Source of the DNA: Lepisosteus oculatus
Taxonomy: Eukaryota > Chordata > Actinopteri > Semionotiformes > Lepisosteidae
Length of the DNA stretch: 64,000 nt
NCBI RefSeq assembly: GCF_040954835.1
Contig: NW_027168309.1
Span: 372,001-436,000 of the forward strand
Direction of reading: 5' to 3'
The notes below the pieces were generated by a model. That model was given only the letters and a program-made list of their open reading frames with translations, did no database searches and was not told the DNA's origin. The position numbers and the translations under genes are program-made. Below, in pieces: positions 20,457-32,788 of this stretch; the stretch's first letter is position 1, and every line of letters starts with the position of its first letter.

Positions 20457-22325
20457 AGGGAGCGCCGCCGCCGCCGGCTTGCGATCATTTAACACGGAGG
20501 GCGAGGCGGCGGCGGTAACCTTTTTCAATGTCGCTCTCCGCTTCCCCCCAAAAAAAGCCAAATGACATGCTAGCACTCGGACACCCTTCAGAAGACTGAA
20601 GGGTGGCTTAAAGCTGGAAGGATTAGGTCTCCCCGTTCCGACGCGACAATCGAACTTCCTTAGGCAGAGAGAAAGCAACATCGAGGAGCGTCAACAAGAC
20701 TTTAGAAGCTGCGACACACGCCACTTTCAGTCGCAGACACAGCAGTTTTAAAGGCAGGAATCGCCTTTGCGAACGCCATGAGAAACAGAACGCAAGCTCA
20801 GGTCCTGCGGTTTAACAAACAGCCTCGGCTTTCAAGCGACATTTCTTTTCTGGAGCGAATTCACTTTCAACTTCAAGAAATTCACACAACTTGCGAAATA
20901 CGAAATACAAATCTGGCTCATCGCTGCACAAGAAATACCGCCGGCTGGCAAGAAAATGACAACGGTGTTTTTCCTTAACGAAAAACTTCCCATGGAGAAA
21001 AACAACGGCTGTGCGTCTCTGTCGGCTTGATTCAGTTTAATGCAAGTATTCATTCTCCTCCTGGAAAATACAGCTTGCGAAAGATGAAATACAATTCTTG
21101 GCTTTTCTGGGTGAGTGCAGAAGAAATCCTGCCGGCTGGCAGAAGAATTCCAGCCTTTTTTACTCTTTAACCACAAACTTGCGAATGATACAAAGAGAGC
21201 GGGGTGCGTTTCTGTGCAGCTGTTAACTGAACAGCTGCTGCTTCAAGCCCACCCAGGGCTCATTCCGATTTCAACATCATGCCCCCTGAAGGTAGACTGG
21301 ATTTCTTTGCGAAGCATTCACCTTTTGGACGTTTCAGGAAAGGTGCGTGTCGATGCCAGACTTGAAAAGCTTTCCATACAAAGAAACAACATAGTGCTTT
21401 TGATTGATGGGAAACGGCAAGAGCGGTTTGAGCAGCTCCGGCCTCTCAACCGCTTTACAATGTGATCGGCACCTCGGTAGCCAGTTTAGAAGGCTGAAAA
21501 GGATGCTGGAAGCACAGCGACGTTCTAAAACCAGCGCTTGAAAAGCATCTGCATACATAAAATGTCCATTTCCCCAAAGATGAATCTGCATCTTCAGAAG
21601 ATTGTCAGCTATACGTTTTCGTTCTTTGTTTCCTTTTTTTACGACAAGCTTTCGAGAAATGAACTGTCTATTGTGATGAAGGCTGCATTAGAAATTGTGC
21701 ATCTAGCTTAGTTCAATGAAATCGGGAGGTGCACCTGTCTCAAGCGGATGGCTCTTTGCAGGCACACTACGGAAACCTGCGGGCGCAAGTTGGGAGAAGT
21801 GACTCTTGCAGAGTGTTGAGCTTCGAGAAGAGGGCTCCGCTCAGGAAGATATTTCCACATGTTGAAGAGTCGCTTTTCGCCCTTTCTTTCCCACATTTTT
21901 CCAGTGCGGTTATTGATCGCGTTCAAAATGTTTTCCCAACGTACGTGTTACCTGCAAAATCACAGTGAAACTGTTATGCCGAAAAGATTCCTAATAGTTA
22001 TTGTATTAGAATAGCTCTCCAATTTCTTAGCCTTCGTACACGCAATGTTTAAGGAAACGCTAGAGTAAATGAAACTGTAAATAGACAGGAGCTCTTCTTA
22101 GTTTTCATACAAGTTATGATGGCTGCAGCTCCTATCTGCGTCCGGGTGACCGGAGCCAAGGGATTATCTGCGGAACCTTTGATTTATCTCTCGGGCAAGG
22201 AGCTAGATACGCCCTTTTCATCTCGGTTTGATCACACCTGTGCATTAAAACGCAGTGCTCGGTACCATCGAGGTGTAAGAGGTTCAAGGATGAGCGGGAA
22301 ACTTTGTTAATAAGGAGACGGGCAC

Positions 22326-22398
22326 CGCCCAACGTGGGGCTCGAACCCACGACCCTGAGATTAAGAGTCTCATGCTCTACCGACTGAGCTAGCCGGGC
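22326..22398 (-). tRNA. tRNA-Lys-CTT: tRNA-Lys(CTT), unit 6
   Basis: G49 is present, although neighbouring units 5 and 7 both have C49: a sign of mosaic exchange. Confidence 0.96.
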
Positions 22399-23219
22399 GC
22401 CGGTGGAGCTGGTGGTTAACTTGTCCCTGTTGACGGCAATTTGACAAGGTATACTTCCTGGCTTTTCATCATGTGCTGACCGGATTCGAGAGTAGCACAC
22501 CCTGTTCTTTGTTGATTACTGTACCTCCAGCAGCGCAAATGTCAGTAATCATTGAAATGTACGACCTACAATCTCCTCAGCATGCCCGCGTGGACTCCTC
22601 AGTGATCATCCTTCTACGTTCTGCTGTAGTTTTCATGCAAGTGAAAACCGTGCTCCAAATAACAGCGGCACAGTTGTATCCTGCGGTAAGCATTCTTCTA
22701 ATTCCATCGTTTTGCTCCAGGTAAAAGGTAGCGCATCATACGGTTGATATTCCAAGGTTTCAGAGTCCGTATTGGATGGCTTGGATGCAGACATCGCTCA
22801 GAGCTCCCAGTATGATTTTCCCGAGTTCAGTTTTGCAGTGTTTTAGTGCTTTACTACTTCCAGTGGGCCTTTGAATGCTCTGCTAAGTAGAGACGTGACA
22901 TAATTACTAATGCGACCGAGTGTGCTGGCTGTTCCTGGTTCGTAATGATTAACGCGAGAAATCAATATAAACATAACTGCTTCGATTTCGAGGTTCAGTT
23001 GAAGCTTTCAAAGAAACTATCAAAGACCTCAGAACAACCGAAGACACATTTGGTCATCTCCGTATTGGTGAAGATTAAAGAGTCCCGCAAGTGTCAAGCT
23101 TGCACAAACACACACGAGAGAGAAACTCAGGACAGAATTTAAAGAAAGGGAGATGCAGACTATTTGAAGGCACTTTGCTAACCCAATGGCATGCTTATGA
23201 ATCGTGCATAGGACACACG

Positions 23220-23291
23220 TAGCAGAGGATGGTTTCGATCCATCGACCTCTGGGTTATGGGCCCAGCACGCTTCCGCTGCGCCACTCTGCT
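23220..23291 (-). tRNA. tRNA-iMet-CAT: Initiator tRNA-Met(CAT), unit 6
   Basis: Mature sequence intact. Both flanks carry private changes (acacgt on the 3' side, gacagccg on the 5' side). Confidence 0.97.
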
Positions 23292-23570
23292 GACAGCCGC
23301 TCTGCGTGTGGCGCACAACTGCTCTTTTTATTTCCTACATAAGTGATGAAAGAGTTGAAAGTTTCAACGACAAACGCAGACGTCACTTTGAGCGCTTGGT
23401 GTTGTAGCACAAATCATCACATGCTGCTCTACACTGGATTATAAAAGCCGACACATTTTCCAAACATTTTAATGCTGGAGTCACACTGTAGTATTAATAA
23501 CAGTGCGATACTCGAGGAGCGTAGTGGGATCGCGGTGGCTCATCAGACCGCCCCGGGACAGGGGGCCCGC

Positions 23571-23653
23571 GTCAGGATGGCCGAGCGGTCTAAGGCGCTG
23601 CGTTCAGGTCGCAGTCTCCCCTGGAGGCGTGGGTTCGAATCCCACTCCTGACA
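23571..23653 (+). tRNA. tRNA-Leu-CAG: tRNA-Leu(CAG), unit 6
   Basis: Identical to unit 1. Confidence 0.97.
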
Positions 23654-24004
23654 AAAAGCTTGCTCAGTGCCGTCTCCAGTCGGGTGCAAATGGGTGAAGC
23701 AGCCTGCCGCGGGGAACGTGCGCCGATAGGCGTAGGTGTATCCCCTGCCTCTTCCGATTTAGCTCGTGCTCCATAGGATGGAAGCGGATGCTCTGGCTTT
23801 TTGACTCGAATATAACCTGATCACAACAGAAGGCCGTGCAGCCCAGTGCTGGTTTAAGAATGCCTCGTGTCTTCAGGCCCCTATTCCTTCAGGTTACCCC
23901 TTTGGAATAGTCGTCCGAAAAAGACGGGAAAGGAAAAGCATGTAAGCTCCCACACACTGCGTTAGCATTAGCGGTTGGAATCTGATGGGAGAAAAGCAAC
24001 CTGG

Positions 24005-24076
24005 CTCGCCGTCAAGCAATCCATCCCTGGTCTCCCACGTGACAGGCGGGGATACGCACCACTATACTAACGAGGA
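24005..24076 (-). pseudogene. Decayed tRNA-Asp(GTC), unit 6
   Basis: Same broken T arm; T4 kept. Confidence 0.82.
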
Positions 24077-24485
24077 GCGCTTGCTTGGCGCTTGAAGACA
24101 CTTCCTCTTGCGGCTACTACTGTTTCCGGTTTCGTCTTTTCTTTTCATTCCTCCCAGAGGAGCGCATGAAAACGTTTCCATCTGCGCCATCCTCACCCCT
24201 CCAATGCTATGGTCCCTGCTCCTCCTGGTGCACTGCAAACACTCATTCAGCCGGTTCTTTCAGTTTGAATACTTAGGTCTTCAAAGGCTGGAAGTAGGGC
24301 GCAAGACATGCCAATGCCAAAAGCGTGGCAGTGTGCTTCCAGCTGTGAAATGTCACTGGTGGATGTTGAAGACATTACTTCCAAGGCAGCAGGTCCAAGC
24401 GATTTAGCGTTTGTACAAGAAGCAGGAAGAGAGAAACGGCACTCCGCCTTTTTCTGGGCAGGCCGAAGCGACAGGAGAAGGGCGC

Positions 24486-24567
24486 CGTAGTCGGCAGGAT
24501 TCGAGCCGACGCGGGGAGACCCCAATGGCTTTCTAGCCCATCGCCTTAACCGCTCGGCCACGACTAC
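24486..24567 (-). tRNA. tRNA-Ser-AGA: tRNA-Ser(AGA), better-paired form, unit 6
   Basis: As unit 4. Confidence 0.77.
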
Positions 24568-26435
24568 AGGGAGCGCCGCCGCCGCCGGCTTGCAATCATT
24601 TAACACGGAGGGCGAGGCGGCGGCGGTAACCTTTTTCAATGTCGCTCTCCGCTTCCCCCCAAAAAAAGCCAAATGACATGCTAGCACTCGGACACCCTTC
24701 AGAAGACTGAAGGGTGGCTTAAAGCTGGAAGGATTAGGTCTCCCCGTTCCGACGCGACAATCGAACTTCCTTAGGCAGAGAGAAAGCAACATCGAGGAGC
24801 GTCAACAAGACTTTAGAAGCTGCGACACACGCCACTTTCAGTCGCAGACACAGCAGTTTTAAAGGCAGGAATCGCCTTTGCGAACGCCATGAGAAACAGA
24901 ACGCAAGCTCAGGTCCTGCGGTTTAACAAACAGCCTCGGCTTTCAAGCGACATTTCTTTTCTGGAGCGAATTCACTTTCAACTTCAAGAAATTCACACAA
25001 CTTGCGAAATACGAAATACAAATCTGGCTCATCGCTGCACAAGAAATACCGCCGGCTGGCAAGAAAATGACAACGGTGTTTTTCCTTAACGAAAAACTTC
25101 CCATGGAGAAAAACAACGGCTGTGCGTCTCTGTCGGCTTGATTCAGTTTAATGCAAGTATTCATTCTCCTCCTGGAAAATACAGCTTGCGAAAGATGAAA
25201 TACAATTCTTGGCTTTTCTGGGTGAGTGCAGAAGAAATCCTGCCGGCTGGCAGAAGAATTCCAGCCTTTTTTACTCTTTAACCACAAACTTGCGAATGAT
25301 ACAAAGAGAGCGGGGTGCGTTTCTGTGCAGCTGTTAACTGAACAGCTGCTGCTTCAAGCCCACCCAGGGCTCATTCCGATTTCAACATCATGCCCCCTGA
25401 AGGTAGACTGGATTTCTTTGCGAAGCATTCACCTTTTGGACGTTTCAGGAAAGGTGCGTGTCGATGCCAGACTTGAAAAGCTTTCCATACAAAGAAACAA
25501 CATAGTGCTTTTGATTGATGGGAAACGGCAAGAGCGGTTTGAGCAGCTCCGGCCTCTCAACCGCTTTACAATGTGATCGGCACCTCGGTAGCCAGTTTAG
25601 AAGGCTGAAAAGGATGCTGGAAGCACAGCGACGTTCTAAAACCAGCGCTTGAAAAGCATCTGCATACATAAAATGTCCATTTCCCCAAAGATGAATCTGC
25701 ATCTTCAGAAGATTGTCAGCTATACGTTTTCGTTCTTTGTTTCCTTTTTTTACGACAAGCTTTCGAGAAATGAACTGTCTATTGTGATGAAGGCTGCATT
25801 AGAAATTGTGCATCTAGCTTAGTTCAATGAAATCGGGAGGTGCACCTGTCTCAAGCGGATGGCTCTTTGCAGGCACACTACGGAAACCTGCGGGCGCAAG
25901 TTGGGAGAAGTGACTCTTGCAGAGTGTTGAGCTTCGAGAAGAGGGCTCCGCTCAGGAAGATATTTCCACATGTTGAAGAGTCGCTTTTCGCCCTTCTTTC
26001 CCACATTTTTCCAGTGCGGTTATTGATCGCGTTCAAAATGTTTTCCCAACGTACGTGTTACCTGCAAAATCACAGTGAAACTGTTATGCCGAAAAGATTC
26101 CTAATAGTTATTGTATTAGAATAGCTCTCCAATTTCTTAGCCTTCGTACACGCAATGTTTAAGGAAACGCTAGAGTAAATGAAACTGTAAATAGACAGGA
26201 GCTCTTCTTAGTTTTCATACAAGTTATGATGGCTGCAGCTCCTATCTGCGTCCGGGTGACCGGAGCCAAGGGATTATCTGCGGAACCTTTGATTTATCTC
26301 TCGGGCAAGGAGCTAGATACGCCCTTTTCATCTCGGTTTGATCACACCTGTGCATTAAAACGCAGTGCTCGGTACCATCGAGGTGTAAGAGGTTCAAGGA
26401 TGAGCGGGAAACTTTGTTAATAAGGAGATGGGCAC

Positions 26436-26508
26436 CGCCCAACGTGGGGCTCGAACCCAGGACCCTGAGATTAAGAGTCTCATGCTCTACCGACTGAGCT
26501 AGCCGGGC
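26436..26508 (-). tRNA. tRNA-Lys-CTT: tRNA-Lys(CTT) with G49C, unit 7
   Basis: T-stem C49 as in units 4 and 5. One change in the 3' flank (gatggg for gacggg). Confidence 0.93.
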
Positions 26509-27329
26509 GCCGGTGGAGCTGGTGGTTAACTTGTCCCTGTTGACGGCAATTTGACAAGGTATACTTCCTGGCTTTTCATCATGTGCTGACCGGATTCGAG
26601 AGTAGCACACCCTGTTCTTTGTTGATTACTGTACCTCCAGCAGCGCAAATGTCAGTAATCATTGAAATGTACGACCTACAATCTCCTCAGCATGCCCGCG
26701 TGGACTCCTCAGTGATCATCCTTCTACGTTCTGCTGTAGTTTTTATGCAAGTGAAAACCGTGCTCCAAATAACAGCGGCACAGTTGTATCCTGCGGTAAG
26801 CATTCTTCTAATTCCATCGTTTTGCTCCAGGTAAAAGGTAGCGCATCATAGTGTTGATATTCCAAGGTTTCAGAGTCCGTATTGGATGGCTTGGATGCAG
26901 ACATCGCTCAGAGCTCCCAGTATGATTTTCCCGAGTTCAGTTTTGCAGTGTTTTAGTGCTTTACTACTTCCAGTGGGCCTTTGAATGCTCTGCTAAGTAG
27001 AGACGTGACATAATTACTAATGCGACCGAGTGTGCTGGCTGTTCCTGGTTCGTAATGATTAACGCGAGAAATCAATATAAACATAACTGCTTCGATTTCG
27101 AGGTTCAGTTGAAGCTTTCAAAGAAACTATCAAAGACCTCAGAACAACCGAAGACACATTTGGTCATCTCCGTATTGGTGAAGATTAAAGAGTCCCGCAA
27201 GTGTCAAGCTTGCACAAACACACACGAGAGAGAAACTCAGGACAGAATTTAAAGAAAGGGAGATGCAGACTGTTTGAAGGCACTTTGCTAACCTAATGGC
27301 ATGCTTATGAATCGTGCATAGGACACATG

Positions 27330-27401
27330 TAGCAGAGGATGGTTTCGATCCATCGACCTCTGGGTTATGGGCCCAGCACGCTTCCGCTGCGCCACTCTGC
27401 T
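27330..27401 (-). tRNA. tRNA-iMet-CAT: Initiator tRNA-Met(CAT), unit 7
   Basis: Intact. Confidence 0.97.
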
Positions 27402-27680
27402 GACGGCCTCTCTGCGTGTGGCGCACAACTGCTCTTTTTATTTCCTACATAAGTGATGAAAGAGTTGAAAGTTTCAACGACAAACGCAGACGTCACTTTG
27501 AGCGCTTGGTGTTGTAGCACAAATCATCACATGCTGCTCTACACTGGATTATAAAAGCCGACACATTTTCCAAACATTTTAATGCTGGAGTCACACTGTA
27601 GTATTAATAACAGTGCGATACTCGAGGAGCGTAGTGGGATCGCGGTGGCTCATCAGACCGCCCCGGGACAGGGGGCCCGC

Positions 27681-27763
27681 GTCAGGATGGCCGAGCGGTC
27701 TAAGGCGCTGCGTTCAGGTCGCAGTCTCCCCTGGAGGCGTGGGTTCGAATCCCACTCCTGACA
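27681..27763 (+). tRNA. tRNA-Leu-CAG: tRNA-Leu(CAG), unit 7
   Basis: Identical to unit 1. Confidence 0.97.
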
Positions 27764-28114
27764 AAAAGCTTGCTCAGTGCCGTCTCCAGTCGGGTGCAAA
27801 TGGGTGAAGCAGCCTGCCGCGGGGAACGTGCGCCGATAGGCGTAGGTGTATCCCCTGCCTCTTCCGATTTAGCTCGTGCTCCATAGGATGGAAGCGGATG
27901 CTCTGGCTTTTTGACTCGAATATAACCTGATCACAACAGAAGGCCGTGCAGCCCAGTGCTGGTTTAAGAATGCCTCGTGTCTTCAGGCCCCTATTCCTTC
28001 AGGTTACCCCTTTGGAATAGTCGTCCGAAAAAGACGGGAAAGGAAAAGCATGTAAGCTCCCACACACTGCGTTAGCATTAGCGGTTGGAATCTGATGGGA
28101 GAAAAGCAACCTGG

Positions 28115-28186
28115 CTCGCCGTCAAGCAATCCATCCCTGGTCTCCCACGTGACAGGCGGGGATACGCACCACTATACTAACGAGGA
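28115..28186 (-). pseudogene. Decayed tRNA-Asp(GTC), unit 7
   Basis: Same broken T arm; T4 kept. Confidence 0.82.
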
Positions 28187-28595
28187 GCGCTTGCTTGGCG
28201 CTTGAAGACACTTCCTCTTGCGGCTACTACTGTTTCCGGTTTCGTCTTTTCTTTTCATTCCTCCCAGAGGAGCGCATGAAAACGTTTCCATCTGCGCCAT
28301 CCTCACCCCTCCAATGCTATGGTCCCTGCTCCTCCTGGTGCACTGCAAACACTCATTCAGCCGGTTCTTTCAGTTTGAATACTTAGGTCTTCAAAGGCTG
28401 GAAGTAGGGCGCAAGACATGCCAATGCCAAAAGCGTGGCAGTGTGCTTCCAGCTGTGAAATGTCACTGGTGGATGTTGAAGACATTACTTCCAAGGCAGC
28501 AGGTCCAAGCGATTTAGCGTTTGTACAAGAAGCAGGAAGAGAGAAACGGCACTCCGCCTTTTTCTGGGCAGGCCGAAGCGACAGGAGAAGGGCGC

Positions 28596-28677
28596 CGTAG
28601 TCGGCAGGATTCGAGCCGACGCGGGGAGACCCCAATGGCTTTCTAGCCCATCGCCTTAACCGCTCGGCCACGACTAC
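28596..28677 (-). tRNA. tRNA-Ser-AGA: tRNA-Ser(AGA), better-paired form, unit 7
   Basis: As unit 4. Confidence 0.77.
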
Positions 28678-30546
28678 AGGGAGCGCCGCCGCCGCCGGCT
28701 TGCAATCATTTAACACGGAGGGCGAGGCGGCGGCGGTAACCTTTTTCAATGTCGCTCTCCGTTTCCCCAGAAAAAAAGCCAAATGACATGCTAGCACTCG
28801 GACACCCTTCAGAAGACTGAAGGGTGGCTTAAAGCTGGAAGGATTAGGTCTCCCCGTTCCGACGCGACAATCGAACTTCCTTAGGCAGAGAGAAAGCAAC
28901 ATCGAGGAGCGTCAACAAGACTTTAGAAGCTGCGACACACGCCACTTTCAGTCGCAGACACAGCAGTTTTAAAGGCAGGAATCGCCTTTGCGAACGCCAT
29001 GAGAAACAGAACGCAAGCTCAGGTCCTGCGGTTTAACAAACAGCCACGGCTTTCAAGCGACATTTCTTTTCTGGAGCGAATTCACTTTCAACTTCAAGAA
29101 ATTCACACAACTTGCGAAATACGAAATACAAATCTGGCTCATTGCTGCACAAGAAATACCGCCGGCTGGCAAGAAAATGACAACGGTGTTTTTCCTTAAC
29201 GAAAAACTTCCCATGGAGAAAAACAACGGCTGTGCGTCTCTGTCGGCTTGATTCAGTTTAATGCAAGTATTCATTCTCCTCCTGGAAAATACAGCTTGCG
29301 AAAGATGAAATACAATTCTTGGCTTTTCTGGGTGAGTGCAGAAGAAATCCTGCCGGCTGGCAGAAGAATTCCAGCCTTTTTTACTCTTTAACCACAAACT
29401 TGCGAATGATACAAAGAGAGCGGGGTGCGTTTCTGTGCAGCTGTTAACTGAACAGCTGCTGCTTCAAGCCCACCCAGGGCTCATTCCGATTTCAACATCA
29501 TGCCCCCTGAAGGTAGACTGGATTTCTTTGCGAAGCATTCACCTTTTGGACGTTTCAGGAAAGGTGCGTGTCGATGCCAGACTTGAAAAGCTTTCCATAC
29601 AAAGAAACAACATAGTGCTTTTGATTGATGGGAAACGGCAAGAGCGGTTTGAGCAGCTCCGGCCTCTCAACCGCTTTACAATGTGATCGGCACCTCGGTA
29701 GCCAGTTTAGAAGGCTGAAAAGGATGCTGGAAGCACAGCGACGTTCTAAAACCAGCGCTTGAAAAGCATCTGCATACATAAAATGTCCATTTCCCCAAAG
29801 CTGAATCTGCATCTTCAGAAGATTGTCAGCTATACGTTTTCGTTCTTTGTTTCCTTTTTTTACGACAAGCTTTCGAGAAATGAACTGTCTATTGTGATGA
29901 AGGCTGCGTTAGAAATTGTGCATCTAGCTTAGTTCAATGAAATCGGGAGGTGCACCTGTCTCAAGCGGATGGCTCTTTGCAGGCACACTACGGAAACCTG
30001 CGGGCGCAAGTTGGGAGAAGTGACTCTTGCAGAGTGTTGAGCTTCGAGAAGAGGGCTCCGCTCAGGAAGATATTTCCACATGTTGAAGAGTCGCTTTTCG
30101 CCCTTTCTTTCCCACATTTTTCCAGTGCGGTTATTGATCGCGTTCAAAATGTTTTCCCAACGTACGTGTTACCTGCAAAATCACAGTGAAACTGTTATGC
30201 CGAAAAGATTCCTAATAGTTATTGTATTAGAATAGCTCTCCAATTTCTTAGCCTTCGTACACGCAATGTTTAAGGAAACGCTAGAGTAAATGAAACTGTA
30301 AATAGACAGGAGCTCTTCTTAGTTTTCATACAAGTTATGATGGCTGCAGCTCCTATCTGCGTCCGGGTGACCGGAGCCAAGGGATTATCTGCGGAACCTT
30401 TGATTTATCTCTCGGGCAAGGAGCTAGATACGCCCTTTTCATCTCGGTTTGATCACACCTGTGCATTAAAACGCAGTGCTCGGTACCATCGAGGTGTAAG
30501 AGGTTCAAGGATGAGCGGGAAACTTTGTTAATAAGGAGACGGGCAC

Positions 30547-30619
30547 CGCCCAACGTGGGGCTCGAACCCACGACCCTGAGATTAAGAGTCTCATGCTCTA
30601 CCGACTGAGCTAGCCGGGC
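30547..30619 (-). tRNA. tRNA-Lys-CTT: tRNA-Lys(CTT), unit 8
   Basis: Intact, G49 present. Confidence 0.96.
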
Positions 30620-31440
30620 GCCGGTGGAGCTGGTGGTTAACTTGTCCCTGTTGACGGCAATTTGACAAGGTATACTTCCTGGCTTTTCATCATGTGCTGA
30701 CCGGATTCGAGAGTAGCACACCCTGTTCTTTGTTGATTACTGTACCTCCAGCAGCGCAAATGTCAGTAATCATTGAAATGTACGACCTACAATCTCCTCA
30801 GCATGCCCGCGTGGACTCCTCAGTGATCATCCTTCTACGTTCTGCTGTAGTTTTCATGCAAGTGAAAACCGTGCTCCAAATAACAGCGGCACAGTTGTAT
30901 CCTGCGGTAAGCATTCTTCTAATTCCATCGTTTTGCTCCAGGTAAAAGGTAGCGCATCATAGTGTTGATATTCCAAGGTTTCAGAGTCCGTATTGGATGG
31001 CTTGGATGCAGACATCGCTCAGAGCTCCCAGTATGATTTTCCCGAGTTCAGTTTTGCAGTGTTTTAGTGCTTTACTACTTCCAGTGGGCCTTTGAATGCT
31101 CTGCTAAGTAGAGACGTGACATAATTACTAATGCGACCGAGTGTGCTGGCTGTTCCTGGTTCGTAATGATTAACGCGAGAAATCAATATAAACATAACTG
31201 CTTCGATTTCGAGGTTCAGTTGAAGCTTTCAAAGAAACTATCAAAGACCTCAGAACAACCGAAGACACATTTGGTCATCTCCGTATTGGTGAAGATTAAA
31301 GAGTCCCGCAAGTGTCAAGCTTGCACAAACACACACGAGAGAGAAACTCAGGACAGAATTTAAAGAAAGGGAGATGCAGACTATTTGAAGGCACTTTGCT
31401 AACCCAATGGCATGCTTATGAATCGTGCATAGGACACATG

Positions 31441-31512
31441 TAGCAGAGGATGGTTTCGATCCATCGACCTCTGGGTTATGGGCCCAGCACGCTTCCGCTG
31501 CGCCACTCTGCT
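31441..31512 (-). tRNA. tRNA-iMet-CAT: Initiator tRNA-Met(CAT), unit 8
   Basis: Intact. Confidence 0.97.
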
Positions 31513-31791
31513 GACGGCCTCTCTGCGTGTGGCGCACAACTGCTCTTTTTATTTCCTACATAAGTGATGAAAGAGTTGAAAGTTTCAACGACAAACGCAG
31601 ACGTCACTTTGAGCGCTTGGTGTTGTAGCACAAATCATCACATGCTGCTCTACACTGGATTATAAAAGCCGACACATTTTCCAAACATTTTAATGCTGGA
31701 GTCACACTGTAGTATTAATAACAGTGCGATACTCGAGGAGCGTAGTGGGATCGCGGTGGCTCATCAGACTGCCCCGGGACAGGGGGCCCGC

Positions 31792-31874
31792 GTCAGGATG
31801 GCCGAGCGGTCTAAGGCGCTGCGTTCAGGTCGCAGTCTCCCCTGGAGGCGTGGGTTCGAATCCCACTCCTGACA
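31792..31874 (+). tRNA. tRNA-Leu-CAG: tRNA-Leu(CAG), unit 8
   Basis: Mature sequence identical to unit 1. First unit with the upstream cagactgcc variant (T at 31770). Confidence 0.97.
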
Positions 31875-32225
31875 AAAAGCTTGCTCAGTGCCGTCTCCAG
31901 TCGGGTGCAAATGGGTGAAGCAGCCTGCCGCGGGGAACGTGCGCCGATAGGCGTAGGTGTATCCCCTGCCTCTTCCGATTTAGCTCGTGCTCCATAGGAT
32001 GGAAGCGGATGCTCTGGCTTTTTGACTCGAATATAACCTGATCACAACAGAAGGCCGTGCAGCCCAGTGCTGGTTTAAGAATGCCTCGTGTCTTCAGGCC
32101 CCTATTCCTTCAGGTTACCCCTTTGGAATAGTCGTCCGAAAAAGACGGGAAAGGAAAAGCATGTAAGCTCCCACACACTGCGTTAGCATTAGCGGTTGGA
32201 ATCTGATGGGAGAAAAGCAACCTGG

Positions 32226-32297
32226 CTCGCCGTCAAGCAATCCATCCCTGGTCTCCCACGTGACAGGCGGGGATACGCACCACTATACTAACGTGGA
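32226..32297 (-). pseudogene. Decayed tRNA-Asp(GTC) with T4A, unit 8
   Basis: Broken T arm plus the A4 change. Confidence 0.82.
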
Positions 32298-32706
32298 GCG
32301 CTTGCTTGGCGCTTGAAGACACTTCCTCTTGCGGCTACTACTGTTTCCGGTTTCGTCTTTTCTTTTCATTCCTCCCAGAGGAGCGCATGAAAACGTTTCC
32401 ATCTGCGCCATCCTCACCCCTCCAATGCTATGGTCCCTGCTCCTCCTGGTGCACTGCAAACACTCATTCAGCCGGTTCTTTCAGTTTGAATACTTAGGTC
32501 TTCAAAGGCTGGAAGTAGGGCGCAAGACATGCCAATGCCAAAAGCGTGGCAGTGTGCTTCCAGCTGTGAAATGTCACTGGTGGATGTTGAAGACATTACT
32601 TCCAAGGCAGCAGGTCCAAGCGATTTAGCGTTTGTACAAGAAGCAGGAAGAGAGAAACGGCACTCCGCCTTTTTCTGGGCAGGCCGAAGCGACAGGAGAA
32701 GGGCGC

Positions 32707-32788
32707 CGTAGTCGGCAGGATTCGAGCCGACGCGGGGAGACCCCAATGGCTTTCTAGCCCATCGCCTTAACCGCTCGGCCACGACTAC
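32707..32788 (-). tRNA. tRNA-Ser-AGA: tRNA-Ser(AGA), better-paired form, unit 8
   Basis: As unit 4. Confidence 0.77.

Larger units (their letters stand above)
16446..20556. repeat. Array unit 5
   Basis: Shares with units 6 and 7 an a-for-c change near 17469 (aagatgaatc). First unit with the ag dinucleotide near 17085 where units 1-4 have ca. Confidence 0.97.
20557..24667. repeat. Array unit 6
   Basis: Has private changes near 22740 (atacggttg for atagtgttg) and around initiator Met. First unit with gcaatc in the loop of the GC-rich inverted repeat. Confidence 0.97.
24668..28777. repeat. Array unit 7 (4,110 bp)
   Basis: One T is missing near 25995 (cccttctttc for ccctttctttc), and the junction tract is the unusual C4-AG-A7. 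Confidence 0.97.
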
